In this document: positions 38,920 through 50,871 of the stretch, piece after piece
How the letters are laid out: each line of letters begins with the position of its first letter
Position numbering within the stretch: position 1 is the first letter of the stretch
Assembly (NCBI RefSeq): GCF_014773365.1
Contig: NZ_JACWUN010000002.1
Span: 1 to 64,000 of the forward strand
Reading direction: 5' to 3'
Origin: Pelovirga terrestris
GTDB taxonomy: Bacteria > Desulfobacterota > Desulfuromonadia > Desulfuromonadales > Geopsychrobacteraceae
DNA length: 64,000 nucleotides
Notes under the pieces: generated by a model
Seen by the model: the letters and a program-made list of their open reading frames with translations, nothing else
The model's database searches: none
Told to the model about the DNA's origin: nothing
Program-made: the position numbers and the translations under genes

Positions 38920-40528
38920 CAGTATTACCATACAGAAAGTTGTCGGTATCATTTTTGCGACGGAAGATTATGAGCTGTTAACCGCCAGCGACGGTGACAA
39001 AGCTTTTGAGCTGGCACTGGTTCACAAGCCCGACCTGGTGATTGCCGACATCTTTATGCCTGGAAAAAACGGCTTCGACCTCTGTCGGGAGATCAAAAGT
39101 CATCCTGACCTCGGAGTAACCTCCGTATTATTGCTACCCGGCGCGTTTGAGGAATTTGATGAAGCCAGAGCGGTGGAGGTCTGTGCTGATGGCTGGCTGA
39201 TCAAACCTTTTGAGTCCCAGGCGTTGATTGACAAAGTAACGGCCCTGGTTGAGATGCCACCCTTACGCCTGGCGGTCACCGCCGCTACCAGTGACGTTGC
39301 TGATGAAACTCCTGAGACAATTGATTTTGCAGGACAATCAGCTGATTCGGATACCGACACCTCCTTCGCCACCGAACAAGAGGTCTCTTTCGCTCCGCAA
39401 GAGCCGATCATTGATCTTGTTGAAGAAGAGATTGAAACCACTGACGCCAGTGAAGATGCTGACGGTGAGTTGTGGGGTGAGGTTTCTTTTGAGGAAGAAG
39501 ATCTCAAACCACAGGAGCTGCTTGCTGCCAGTGATCAGGATGAAGAGGACGCGGCTGACGCTTCCGCCGACGAAAGTGATTTATATGAGCCGGACCAGGG
39601 TCTGACCCCCGAACAGCTTTCCCCTTATGCCTCTGCCCCGGAATCTGCTGCGCCATCAAAAGATCTGGATGCGCCGGAGTTTGATGAAGCCAAAGAGGAA
39701 TTCGAGTTGGTCAGCGATCAACCGGTCGGCGAAGAAGTTGTCGAAATAGACCATCTTGTTGCCGGCCCTACGGCCAATGGGGATGATGAGCTGGAGTTGA
39801 TGGAGGAAACTCTTGATCAAGAGGAAGAGCTGATCGAGGATTCCACAACCTTCATTGATTTGACGGAGGCTGAGGAGGCAACGGCGGAACCTGTTTCTAC
39901 GGATGGCGAAGTTTTTACCTTTGAGGCAGATGAAAACCCGGATGATGATGAGATCCTTGATCTGACCGAAGGTGACGTGCTTGAAGAAGAGGCTGTGGTT
40001 GCTGCCCCTGCTGACTCCTTTGCGGCAGAAGCACCAACTCAGGCGCATGATAATCTTTTCGTTGCCCCTCAGGATCAGACTGCTGATAAGGAAGATGCCG
40101 CTGAAGGATCATACCGCCGGCGTGACGACAACCTTTTCACTGACGTGGACGAGAGTTTAGCCGCCACCGAGGACGATATTGAATCCATGACCAGCACAAC
40201 TGCCGATTATGAGGCCGAGTTTGAAGCGTCAGATCTGGTTGAGGTAGAACCTGAGGAAATGGCCGCGGAGGTTGATCCGTCCGAGTCGCCGACGTTCGAA
40301 CCAGCGCTTGCCGGCGCCGATCCCCAGCCCTCCAGCGAGATGGTCGAAGAGCAGCTTCGCCAGTTGCCTGAGGAGGAGGTTGCCCGGATTGTCGAAAAGG
40401 TCGCTGGACCGCTGATCGAGCGCCTGGCGCGTGAAATGCTGGAGCAGACCGTCTGGGAGGTGGTTCCCGATCTGGCAGAAACGATGATCCGTGCTGAAAT
40501 CGAAAAAATCAAGCGCGGAGAATCCTGA
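38891..40528 (+). CDS. RomR-like acidic response regulator
   Basis: A 545-aa protein in three parts: an N-terminal receiver (residues 1-120; LLADDSITIQKVV, phospho-Asp in VIADIFMPGKNG, Lys in IKPF), a very acidic, low-complexity middle (about 140-440, mostly Glu/Asp), and a C-terminal helical module (about 480-545) with VARIVEKVAGPLIERLAREM and VWEVVPDLAETMI. This is the layout of Myxococcus RomR, a polarity regulator acting with MglA/MglB. GAFEEFDE in the receiver is also typical of that group. Likely a polar scaffold controlled by phosphorylation. The middle evolves fast, so only the ends are diagnostic. Confidence 0.7.
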   Translation: MKKKLLLADDSITIQKVVGIIFATEDYELLTASDGDKAFELALVHKPDLVIADIFMPGKNGFDLCREIKSHPDLGVTSVLLLPGAFEEFDEARAVEVCADGWLIKPFESQALIDKVTALVEMPPLRLAVTAATSDVADETPETIDFAGQSADSDTDTSFATEQEVSFAPQEPIIDLVEEEIETTDASEDADGELWGEVSFEEEDLKPQELLAASDQDEEDAADASADESDLYEPDQGLTPEQLSPYASAPESAAPSKDLDAPEFDEAKEEFELVSDQPVGEEVVEIDHLVAGPTANGDDELELMEETLDQEEELIEDSTTFIDLTEAEEATAEPVSTDGEVFTFEADENPDDDEILDLTEGDVLEEEAVVAAPADSFAAEAPTQAHDNLFVAPQDQTADKEDAAEGSYRRRDDNLFTDVDESLAATEDDIESMTSTTADYEAEFEASDLVEVEPEEMAAEVDPSESPTFEPALAGADPQPSSEMVEEQLRQLPEEEVARIVEKVAGPLIERLAREMLEQTVWEVVPDLAETMIRAEIEKIKRGES

Positions 40529-40575
40529 ACCACGGCTCATTTAGCCAGGTTATCCGGAAAATCAGTAAAACTCCC

Positions 40576-40623
40576 GCGGGGAGGCAAAGGAGGTCTTGAC
40601 ATCTTTTGCCTCCCCGCTTTATT
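40576..40623 (+). terminator. terminator after the RomR-like gene
   Basis: GCGGGGAGGCAAA (40576-40588) pairs with TTTGCCTCCCCGC (40605-40617), a 13-bp stem followed by TTTATT. It separates the cluster from valS. Confidence 0.85.
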
Positions 40624-40694
40624 GTCCCCGGCGTAAGTACCCCTCCTTAAAAAAATCATATCACCTTTAATGCAGGAAAAAGGACGTAGATACA

Positions 40695-43364
40695 ATGAGC
40701 ATGTCATTGCCCAAGGCTTACGATCCGGCGCAGATAGAACAAAAATGGTTTGATATCTGGGAACAGCGCGGTGATTTCTGCGCCCACGACGATTCGCCGC
40801 GGCCGGCTTATTCCATCGTTATTCCGCCCCCCAATGTTACCGGTGTCCTGCATATGGGGCACGCCCTGAATAACAGTCTGCAGGATATCCTGTGCCGCTG
40901 GAAGCGCATGTGTGGCTATGAAGTGCTGTGGATGCCGGGTACCGACCATGCCGGTATTGCAACCCAGAATGTAGTGGAAAAGCAATTAGCTGCCGAAGGG
41001 TTGGATCGCCACCAACTCGGTCGTGAAGCCTTTGTCGAGCGGGTGTGGCAATGGCGACAGACGTCCGGCGGGCAGATTATCAACCAGCTCAAGCGCCTTG
41101 GCGCGTCCTGTGACTGGCAGCGCGAACGTTTCACCATGGACGAGGGCTTATCAAAGGCGGTCCGTGAAGTTTTTGTCCGCCTTTACCAGGATGGCCTGAT
41201 TTACCGGGATAACCGCCTGATCAACTGGTGCCCGCGCTGTCATACCGCCCTGTCTGATCTGGAAGTGGAGCATGATGACAAGAAGGGGCACCTCTGGCAT
41301 TTGCGTTATCCGGTTATCGGTAGCGATCACCATCTAGTCGTAGCAACTACGCGGCCGGAAACCATGCTGGGCGATTCAGCGGTTGCCGTTGCCGCTGACG
41401 ATGAACGTTATCGTGACCTGATCGGTAAAACCGTGATGCTGCCGCTGGTCAATCGTGAAATTCCCATCATCGCTGATGAGTATGTTGATAAAGAGTTTGG
41501 CAGCGGTGCCGTCAAGATGACTCCGGCTCACGACTTCAATGACTTTGCCGTGGGCAAGCGCCACGACCTGGAATTTATTAATGTGCTCGATGAGTCGGGC
41601 TGCATCAATGAAAACGGCGGGGTTTATCAGGGCTTGTCGGCGGCCGAGGCGCGCCAGCAGGTTGTTGCAGATCTCGATGCCCTGGGCTTGCTTGCCAAGG
41701 TTGAGGATCATACCCACGCAGTGGGGGAGTGTTATCGCTGCCATGCCGTGATTGAGCCCTATATGAGCAAGCAGTGGTATGTGGCGGTCCAGCCCCTTGC
41801 CGAACAGGCCATTGCTGCAGTTGAAAACGGGCAAACGGCGATTATCCCGCGTCAGTGGGAGAAAACCTATTTTGAATGGATGTACAATATCCAGGACTGG
41901 TGTATCAGTCGCCAGATCTGGTGGGGGCACCGCATCCCGGCGTGGTTCTGCTCAGACTGTGACCAGATCAGTGTGTCCATTGAGGATATCAGCGCCTGCC
42001 GGCATTGTGGCAGTACCGCCATCGTGCAGGAAACCGATGTCCTCGATACCTGGTTTTCGTCAGCACTCTGGCCTTTCTCTACCATGGGCTGGCCGGACAA
42101 AACGTTGGCCCTGGATAAATTTTACCCCACCAGTTGCCTGGTCACCGGTTTTGATATCCTGTTTTTCTGGGTTGCACGCATGATGATGATGGGACTGCGC
42201 TTCATGGATGAAGTTCCCTTCAAGGAGGTCTACATCCATGCCTTGGTGCGCGATGCCCAGGGGCAGAAAATGAGCAAGAGCAAGGGCAATGTGATTGATC
42301 CCTTGATCGTGATTGATGAATATGGGGCCGACGCCTTCCGCTTTACCCTCTGTGCCTTTGCTGCTATGGGGCGTGATATTCGCCTGTCGACCGATCGGAT
42401 CAGCGGTTACCGGCACTTTGTCAACAAATTATGGAATGCCAGTCGCTTTGCGCTGCTCAATCTGGAAGACTTTGATCCGGCAACCAGCGACTTGTCCGTA
42501 GCGCATCTCGCCCCGGCCGAACAGTGGATTCTGCACCGTTTCAATCAGACCGCTACGCAGATGAATCAGGCCCTGGCAGATTATCGATTCAACGAAGCCG
42601 CTTCGATACTGTATACCTTTACCTGGCACGAATTTTGTGACTGGTACGTCGAGCTCAGTAAACAACCTCTCAACGGAGACGACCCGTTGGCAAGGCGGCA
42701 AACCCAGATGGTGCTCTTTACCGTTCTCGAAGGGTTGTTACGGCTGGCCCATCCGATTCTCCCCTTTGTCACCGAAGAAATCTGGCAGGCTCTGCCCGGA
42801 CAACGTCCCAATAAGTCGATCATGATGGCCGCCTACCCCAGTGGCAGCGGTGTTGTCACCGATGCCGGAGCGGTCGCTCAGATGGAACTGATCATGGCGA
42901 TTGTTTCAGCCATCCGTAATGTGCGTGGCGAACTGGACGTATCGCCGGGACAAAAGATCAAGGTGCTGCTCGATTGTAACGATGCGGCCACCGTCCAGCT
43001 GATTCGCGCCGGCGAGGCCGCCATCGGCAGCCTGGCGCGGGTTGAAGATCTGGTGGTCGGAGTCGCGATCGAGCGTCCCGAGGATGTGGCAACCCAGGTC
43101 GCCGGTAACGTCGAGGTGCTCATCCCGCTGAGCGGGTTGATTGATCTTGCAGAGGAAGCCACCCGCCTGAAAAAAGAAATCGAGAAGATTCAGAAGGATG
43201 TTGATTTTTTCACCCGCAAGTTGGGCAACGAAAAGTTCGTCAGCAACGCTCCGGCTGCGGTGCTTGAAAAAGATCGGGCGAAGTTGCTGGCGGCGCAACA
43301 GAAGTGCGAGATATTAACCCAGGGGCTCGATAAGATTGTTGCCCTACAGCAATCAACCTGTTAA
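40695..43364 (+). CDS. valS: valyl-tRNA synthetase
   Basis: An 889-aa class I synthetase. HIGH-type motif HMGHALN in PPNVTGVLHMGH, KMSKS motif in GQKMSKSKGNVIDP, and the editing domain (about 190-390) are present. The C-terminal coiled-coil arm (about 825-889) that contacts tRNA(Val) is there. AGGAC lies about 10 nt before the ATG. Complete, typical length (880-950). Confidence 0.97.
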   Translation: MSMSLPKAYDPAQIEQKWFDIWEQRGDFCAHDDSPRPAYSIVIPPPNVTGVLHMGHALNNSLQDILCRWKRMCGYEVLWMPGTDHAGIATQNVVEKQLAAEGLDRHQLGREAFVERVWQWRQTSGGQIINQLKRLGASCDWQRERFTMDEGLSKAVREVFVRLYQDGLIYRDNRLINWCPRCHTALSDLEVEHDDKKGHLWHLRYPVIGSDHHLVVATTRPETMLGDSAVAVAADDERYRDLIGKTVMLPLVNREIPIIADEYVDKEFGSGAVKMTPAHDFNDFAVGKRHDLEFINVLDESGCINENGGVYQGLSAAEARQQVVADLDALGLLAKVEDHTHAVGECYRCHAVIEPYMSKQWYVAVQPLAEQAIAAVENGQTAIIPRQWEKTYFEWMYNIQDWCISRQIWWGHRIPAWFCSDCDQISVSIEDISACRHCGSTAIVQETDVLDTWFSSALWPFSTMGWPDKTLALDKFYPTSCLVTGFDILFFWVARMMMMGLRFMDEVPFKEVYIHALVRDAQGQKMSKSKGNVIDPLIVIDEYGADAFRFTLCAFAAMGRDIRLSTDRISGYRHFVNKLWNASRFALLNLEDFDPATSDLSVAHLAPAEQWILHRFNQTATQMNQALADYRFNEAASILYTFTWHEFCDWYVELSKQPLNGDDPLARRQTQMVLFTVLEGLLRLAHPILPFVTEEIWQALPGQRPNKSIMMAAYPSGSGVVTDAGAVAQMELIMAIVSAIRNVRGELDVSPGQKIKVLLDCNDAATVQLIRAGEAAIGSLARVEDLVVGVAIERPEDVATQVAGNVEVLIPLSGLIDLAEEATRLKKEIEKIQKDVDFFTRKLGNEKFVSNAPAAVLEKDRAKLLAAQQKCEILTQGLDKIVALQQSTC

Positions 43365-43749
43365 TTCACCCTGGTGATTCAGATATCTTTTTTTGCCCTG
43401 GGACCAGTTTCTGCAATTACGCTGATTGGTGTTGCCATTAGATTTTGCCAAACTACCGTTTTTTTTGTTTAAATTTATAACAATGTTTAGTATACAGTAT
43501 ACTGTTTGCACGTGCCGCCCTGAATCTGGTTCAGGGCTTTGCAATGTATTGGACGACACCGAAGGGATGTCAGCATGGACAGGAGGATTGATTCCTGGCG
43601 TGCACCGCCGGGGCACTGGTACAGGGCTTGTTTTCAGGAGGAGAGAAGGGCCGGGCCTGACCGGTAAACGCAGGAGCTGAACAACGCTGATTGAAATTGG
43701 AACAAAACCTTTCATTGGCAATCATTCACACTCTCGAGGGAAAAGAACT
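43365..43749 (+). other. 385-base leader of the frdCAB operon
   Basis: No standard gene. It contains a TATAAC box (43476-43481), a 15-bp palindrome (43489-43503), and a hairpin GCCCTGAA/TTCAGGGC (43517-43537). A 30-codon ORF (43575-43667) has GAAGGGA 7 nt before its ATG but no recognisable product; it may be a leader peptide or chance. The leader is long, which allows control by attenuation or a small RNA, but no riboswitch was recognised. Confidence 0.5.
43489..43503. promoter_or_regulatory. 15-bp palindromic operator candidate upstream of frdCAB
   Basis: AGTATACAGTATACT is a perfect dyad around a central A, starting 8 bases after a TATAAC -10-like box. Repeated GTATAC half-sites of this kind are typical of FadR/GntR-family operators, and the position would let a repressor block transcription. 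The factor is inferred. Confidence 0.55.
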
Positions 43750-44424
43750 ATGAATTTTTTGACGAACACAGTGGGAAGAAAGATTTTGATGGCTGTAACC
43801 GGTCTGTTACTGATCGCGTTTGTTACAGTCCATCTGATCGGCAATCTGTCGGTTTTTGCAGGCCCCGACAGCATTAATGCCTACGCCAAAGCGCTGCAAG
43901 ATCTGGGCCCCCTGGTCTGGATATTCCGTTTGGGTATGGTGGCTCTGTTTGCCATTCATATCACCTTCGGTATTCAACTGTATTTTGAGAACAAAGCAGC
44001 GACACCTGATCCCTACGCCATTGAAAAAACCCTGGTCACCAGTTTTTCTGCCAAGACTATGATCTTTACCGGTTTGATTATCCTGGCGTTTTTGCTCTAC
44101 CACCTGTTGCACTTCACCATTCAGGTCACTAACCCGTCGATTTCGGCGGCTAATCTTCCCCTTGATGCGGCCTCACGGCTCGATGTTTATACCATGATGG
44201 TTCTGAGTTTCCAGAAGGTCTTTATCTCGCTGATTTACATTATTGCGATGATCGCCCTGCTGTTGCATCTGGCCCATGGTATTTCAAGCTGGGTTCAGAC
44301 CTTCGGCTTGAGCACTGGACCGAGCCAGGACAAGGTGATCTCCATCGGTAAGGTACTGGCTATCGTGTATGGTCTGGCGTATATCGCCATTCCTTTATTA
44401 ATTCTCGCTCGCATTGTGAAATAG
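43750..44424 (+). CDS. frdC: fumarate reductase/succinate dehydrogenase cytochrome b subunit
   Basis: A 224-aa membrane subunit with five predicted helices, the type-B (Wolinella-like) single-peptide, dihaem form. Candidate haem histidines lie in [23 protein letters not shown] and LLHLAHG. It passes electrons between menaquinone and FrdAB. In Geobacter a single FrdCAB works both as fumarate reductase and succinate dehydrogenase, so direction depends on growth mode. GAGGG precedes the ATG. First gene of the operon. Confidence 0.93.
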   Translation: MNFLTNTVGRKILMAVTGLLLIAFVTVHLIGNLSVFAGPDSINAYAKALQDLGPLVWIFRLGMVALFAIHITFGIQLYFENKAATPDPYAIEKTLVTSFSAKTMIFTGLIILAFLLYHLLHFTIQVTNPSISAANLPLDAASRLDVYTMMVLSFQKVFISLIYIIAMIALLLHLAHGISSWVQTFGLSTGPSQDKVISIGKVLAIVYGLAYIAIPLLILARIVK

Positions 44425-44434
44425 GGGGCTTATT

Positions 44435-46350
<1,916 letters not shown>

Positions 46351-46351
<1 letters not shown>

Positions 46352-47103
46352 TGAAACTTACATTGCATGTATGGCGCCAGCAGGGGCCGGAAGACAGTGG
46401 CAAACTGGAGACCTATAAGGCTGACAATGTCAGCCCCGATCAATCGTTCCTCGAAATGCTGGATGAGGTGAATGATGATTTGATCAAGACCGGAAAAGAT
46501 CCCATCGCCTTTGACCATGATTGTCGCGAAGGAATCTGCGGCATGTGTTCACAAGTGATTAATGGCCGTCCTCACGGTCAGCAGGAATTGACGACTGTTT
46601 GTCAATTGCACATGCGCCAGTTTAAAGATGGTGATGAAATTTTTATTGAGCCCTGGCGTGCCAGAGCGTTCCCGATCCTCAGGGACCTGATCGTTGACCG
46701 TACCTCCCTCGATGTGGTCATGCAGGCTGGTGGTTACACCTCATGCCATACCGGCGGGGTTGCCGACGGTAATGCCCTGCTGGTTGGCAAGCCGGTGGCT
46801 GACTATGCCATGGATGCGGCCGAGTGCATCGGCTGTGGTGCCTGTGTAGCTGCCTGTCCCAACAGTTCAGCCATGCTGTTCACCAGCGCCAAAGTGGCTC
46901 AACTTGCGGTACTGCCGCAAGGTAAACCGGAAGCAAAGCGCCGGGTCAAGGCCATGACTGAAGCGATTCTGTCAGAAGGTTTCGGTAACTGCACCAACCA
47001 CTATGAATGTGAAGCGGCCTGTCCCAAAGGAATCAGTGTCAAGTTTATCGCCAAGCTTAATCGTGAGTACATAAAGTCGATGATTCCCAGTTCAACTGAG
47101 TAA
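46351..47103 (+). CDS. frdB: fumarate reductase/succinate dehydrogenase iron-sulfur subunit
   Basis: A 250-aa protein that wires the flavin to the haems. The [2Fe-2S] ligands are C58, C63, C66 and C84 (DCREGICGMC ... TTVC). The [4Fe-4S] motif is CIGCGACVAACP, and the [3Fe-4S]/[4Fe-4S] region is NCTNHYECEAACPKG. Followed by a strong terminator, so it ends the operon. Confidence 0.96.
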
Positions 47104-47128
47104 ATATCTCATTATATTCGGTATTTCA

Positions 47129-47162
47129 GGGCGAATCGGCAACGGTTCGCCCTTTTTTTTTC
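47129..47162 (+). terminator. terminator of frdCAB
   Basis: GGGCGAA (47129-47135) and TTCGCCC (47146-47152) plus three inner pairs form a 10-bp stem closed by a GCAA tetraloop, then eight T. It lies 26 bases after the frdB stop. Confidence 0.93.
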
Positions 47163-47255
47163 AGGTTGATTCGATTTAGCCCTTGTCTCTGACGGCACAC
47201 AATCGGTACTATCCAAGACACTGTTATTGTTGAAATTTAGAGGCAGGCCTGTATT

Positions 47256-48221
47256 GTGATTATCATTGACTCCCTGACCCGTATCCCTGATGACTTTGCC
47301 CCGAGCGTAGTCACCCTTGGTAACTTTGATGGTGTGCATCTGGGTCATCGAGCCCTGTTTCGGCGTTTGACTTCCATTGCCCGAACCGAGCAACTCCAGT
47401 CGGTTGTCTGTACTTTTTATCCCCATCCCCTCAAGGTCCTTGCTCCCGATAATGCGCCGTTACTGCTCAACACCAGGGAAGAGCGGCGCCGCCTGATCGC
47501 CGCTTCTCATGTTGATTGGCTGATTGAAATCCCGTTTGACCGATCCTTTGCCCAGCAATCACCGGCAGAATTTGTCGATAAGGTTTTACTCAACCGCCTG
47601 GCAGCACAGAAACTTGTTGTTGGTTACGATTACGCCTTTGGCCAAGGGCGCAGCGGCACTCCGGCATTTCTGCGTGACTTTTGTGCCGGCAAGGGGGTTG
47701 CCGTCGACATCGTAGAACCGGTCAGCGCAGCCGGAACTCCGTACAGTTCTACCCGCATTCGTCAATTGATCAGTGCCGGTCGGGTCGCTGATGTTCTGCC
47801 TTTGCTGGGACGCCATTATAATCTCTACGGCGAGGTGGTCAGTGGCTTCCAACGCGGCCGCGAACTGGGTTTTCCGACAGCCAATATCAGCACAGAGAAA
47901 GAATTGATTCCGGCTCCTGGTGTCTATGTGGTGAAGGTACGCCATGGTGATCTTGAATATGGAGGGGTCGTCAATGTCGGCTACTGTCCAACCTTTGGTT
48001 GTCATGACTTAAGCATTGAAGTTCATCTGCTCGATTATAGCGGTGAAATTTATGGCGAAAAATTACGAGTCTACTTTATCGAGCGGTTGCGGGATGAAAC
48101 CGCCTTCGCCAATGTGAATGAATTGACGGTGGCTATAGCAGAAGATGTATTAAAGGCGCGGCAAATCCTGCAACGGGTACAGGTGGTTCAGTATTCTGAA
48201 TACCTGCCCTCCAATGCTTAG
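47256..48221 (+). CDS. ribF: bifunctional riboflavin kinase/FAD synthetase
   Basis: A 321-aa enzyme that makes FMN and FAD. The N-terminal adenylyltransferase has GNFDGVHLGHRALF and GYDYAFGQGRSG, ending in SSTRIRQLI; the C-terminal kinase domain (about 185-310) has GFQRGRELGFPTANI. It starts at GTG 47256 with a weak ribosome binding site. Its position after the flavoprotein operon is consistent with FAD supply to FrdA, though the terminator separates them. aroE follows 17 nt later. Confidence 0.94.
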   Translation: MIIIDSLTRIPDDFAPSVVTLGNFDGVHLGHRALFRRLTSIARTEQLQSVVCTFYPHPLKVLAPDNAPLLLNTREERRRLIAASHVDWLIEIPFDRSFAQQSPAEFVDKVLLNRLAAQKLVVGYDYAFGQGRSGTPAFLRDFCAGKGVAVDIVEPVSAAGTPYSSTRIRQLISAGRVADVLPLLGRHYNLYGEVVSGFQRGRELGFPTANISTEKELIPAPGVYVVKVRHGDLEYGGVVNVGYCPTFGCHDLSIEVHLLDYSGEIYGEKLRVYFIERLRDETAFANVNELTVAIAEDVLKARQILQRVQVVQYSEYLPSNA

Positions 48222-48238
48222 GCTCAGGGAGGCCAGGA

Positions 48239-49102
48239 ATGATGCAGATTGTAACAGGCAATTCAACAGTCTACGGCATATTTGGCGATCCGATTGCCCA
48301 TTCGTTGTCTCCGTTGATGCAGAATGCGGCCTTTGTTCATTGTGCCATTGATGCCGTCTATGTTCCCTTTCAGGTAACAGCAGATTCCCTCGCTGCCGCT
48401 GTCGCTGCAGTGAAAGCCCTCGATATTAAGGGAATTAATGTCACAATCCCGCACAAAGAAGCTATTATCCCATTGCTGGACCATGTTGACCCAACCGCCA
48501 GGCAGATTGGTGCGGTGAATACGGTGGTGAATGACCATGGCCGGTTGATTGGCTACAATACGGACAGCAGTGGTTTTATCCGCTCCGCCATCGACGATCT
48601 AGGGTTTTCTCCCCATGGTAAAAAAGTGCTGTTGCTGGGTGCGGGCGGTGCCTGTCGCGCAGCAGTTCAGGCGTTGATGACGGCCCAGGTAGAACAGATA
48701 ACCGTCGCCAATCGCCATGTTGAGCGGGCGTCCGACCTGATTACGGCCTTTACGTCTGATCCCGGGCAGCCCTATCTGGTTGCTGTGCCCTATGCTTCTC
48801 CCGAGTTTTTACAGGCAGTTACAGCGGCAGATTTATTGGTGAATACCACTTCTGTCGGCTTGCACGGTGAATCCCTCGATTTTCTTCCATTGGAGAATAT
48901 TAAAGGTAGCGCATTAATATTTGATATGGTATATTCCAAAACCGGCACAGCATTGGTTCACTCTGCCCAACGCCACGGCTTAACCTGTGTGGACGGTTTG
49001 AGTCTGCTCGCTGCGCAGGGGACAGACGCGTTTTATATCTGGACGGAAAAGCGTTTGCCGCATGGTTTTATGCGCCAAACGCTGGTGGATTATTTGGCCT
49101 AA
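48239..49102 (+). CDS. aroE: shikimate dehydrogenase
   Basis: A 287-aa NADP-dependent enzyme reducing 3-dehydroshikimate. SHSLSPLMQNAAF binds shikimate, NVTIPHKEA carries the catalytic lysine, and GAGGACRAAV is the NADP loop. It directly precedes pilB, as in Geobacter. Confidence 0.95.
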   Translation: MMQIVTGNSTVYGIFGDPIAHSLSPLMQNAAFVHCAIDAVYVPFQVTADSLAAAVAAVKALDIKGINVTIPHKEAIIPLLDHVDPTARQIGAVNTVVNDHGRLIGYNTDSSGFIRSAIDDLGFSPHGKKVLLLGAGGACRAAVQALMTAQVEQITVANRHVERASDLITAFTSDPGQPYLVAVPYASPEFLQAVTAADLLVNTTSVGLHGESLDFLPLENIKGSALIFDMVYSKTGTALVHSAQRHGLTCVDGLSLLAAQGTDAFYIWTEKRLPHGFMRQTLVDYLA

Positions 49103-49123
49103 ATGGGAAAGGAATAGCGGCAT

Positions 49124-50824
49124 ATGAGCGTCAGCCGGCTGGGTGAATTACTGATCAGAAACCAGATGATTTCTGATGATCAACTGGCAAAAGCCATTTC
49201 TGAGCAGAAAACCGAGGGGATCCGTCTTGGTGCGGCACTGATTAAGTTGGGCTACGTTCAGGAACATGATCTGGCGACCTTTCTTTCCAAACACTACGGT
49301 GTTCCTTCCATCGATCTGAAAGAGTTTGAAGTTGATCCTGCCGTTATCAAGCTGGTGCCGGCAGCAGTCGCTCAAAAATATCAATTGCTGCCGATCAATC
49401 GAGCCGGTGCGACCCTGATTGTTGCCATGTCCGACCCTTCCAATATCTTCGCTATCGACGATATTAAATTTATGACCGGCTACAATGTTGAGGTGGTTGT
49501 TGCTGCCGAAGCGGCCGTCAAGGAGGCGATCGACATCTACTATGATCAGTCAGCCACCATGGCCGATGCCTTAAGCGAATTTGATGATGTTGATCTGGAG
49601 TTGGTTGGTGACGACGAACTCGAGAATATTAATGAACTGGAAAAGGCCAGTGAAGATGCACCGGTTGTCAAACTGGTTAATCTGATCCTTACTGATGCGA
49701 TCAAAAAGAAGGCATCAGATATCCATATTGAGCCTTATGAGCATATGTTCCGGGTCCGTTATCGGATCGATGGTGTCCTTTATGAGGTGATGAAGCCGCC
49801 GCGTAAACTGAAAAACGCTATCACCTCCCGCTTGAAAATCATGGCTAACCTCGACATCGCCGAGCGGCGCCTGCCGCAGGATGGACGTATCAAAATCAAG
49901 CTGGCTCGTAATCAGGAAATGGATTATCGGGTGAACTGCCTACCGACCCTGTTTGGTGAAAAAGTCGTTTTGCGTCTGCTCGATAAAAGTAATCTGCAGT
50001 TGGACATGACCAAGCTTGGCTATGAGGAACAGTCCCTGAAGTGGTTCAAACATGAAATTCACAAGCCCTTTGGCATGGTGCTGGTTACCGGACCAACCGG
50101 TAGTGGTAAGACCGTTTCCCTCTATTCAGCCTTGTCGGAACTGAACAAGGTCAGTGAAAATATCTCGACCGCAGAGGATCCGGTCGAATTTAACTTTGCC
50201 GGCATCAATCAGGTTCAGATGCACGAGGAAATCGGCCTGAACTTTGCTGCTGCCCTGCGCGCCTTCTTGCGCCAGGATCCGGATATCATCATGATTGGTG
50301 AGATTCGTGATTTTGAAACCGCTGAGATTGGCGTCAAAGCGGCCCTTACCGGTCACCTGGTGCTGTCAACCCTGCATACCAACGATGCCCCGAGTACGGT
50401 CAATCGACTCTTGAATATGGGGATTGAGCCGTTCCTGGTCGCTTCAGCAGTCAATCTGATTTCTGCCCAGCGTCTTGGTCGGAGGGTTTGTGCCGCCTGT
50501 AAAGAACCGGTCAAACATCCCCTCGAAGCTCTTGTCACCGCCGGGATCCCCGAGGATGAAGCTGGTAAAATCATCGTGTACAAAGGACGTGGCTGCGCTG
50601 AGTGTAATGATACCGGTTATCGTGGGCGGGTTGGTTTCTATCAGGTTATGCCGATGTTTGAACCGATCCGTGAAGCGATTCTCGCCGGTGCTAATACCGC
50701 AGAAATCAAAGAGGAATCGATGCGGCTTGGGGTTAAAACCATGCGTCAGGCAGCGCTGACCAAAATGGCGGAAGGGGTTACCACCTTGGAAGAGGTGTTA
50801 AGGACGACGATTGCGGATGATTAA
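49124..50824 (+). CDS. pilB: type IV pilus extension ATPase PilB
   Basis: A 566-aa GspE/PilB ATPase that drives pilus assembly. The N-terminal MshEN/T2SSE_N domain spans about 1-150. Walker A GPTGSGKT is at residues 323-330, Walker B is DIIMIGEIRD, and a tetracysteine zinc site (CAACKEP ... CAECNDTGY) is near residue 470. AAAGGA precedes the ATG. It starts the pilBTCSR group. Confidence 0.96.
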   Translation: MSVSRLGELLIRNQMISDDQLAKAISEQKTEGIRLGAALIKLGYVQEHDLATFLSKHYGVPSIDLKEFEVDPAVIKLVPAAVAQKYQLLPINRAGATLIVAMSDPSNIFAIDDIKFMTGYNVEVVVAAEAAVKEAIDIYYDQSATMADALSEFDDVDLELVGDDELENINELEKASEDAPVVKLVNLILTDAIKKKASDIHIEPYEHMFRVRYRIDGVLYEVMKPPRKLKNAITSRLKIMANLDIAERRLPQDGRIKIKLARNQEMDYRVNCLPTLFGEKVVLRLLDKSNLQLDMTKLGYEEQSLKWFKHEIHKPFGMVLVTGPTGSGKTVSLYSALSELNKVSENISTAEDPVEFNFAGINQVQMHEEIGLNFAAALRAFLRQDPDIIMIGEIRDFETAEIGVKAALTGHLVLSTLHTNDAPSTVNRLLNMGIEPFLVASAVNLISAQRLGRRVCAACKEPVKHPLEALVTAGIPEDEAGKIIVYKGRGCAECNDTGYRGRVGFYQVMPMFEPIREAILAGANTAEIKEESMRLGVKTMRQAALTKMAEGVTTLEEVLRTTIADD

Positions 50825-50871
50825 TTTTTGGAACCAGGAAGTAAGAACCAGGAATAACGGGGGTTAGCTGT

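Noticed and set aside
50828-50855. Imperfect direct repeat AACCAGGAA before pilT
   Set aside because: Only two short units; too little to call a repeat family or regulatory site.
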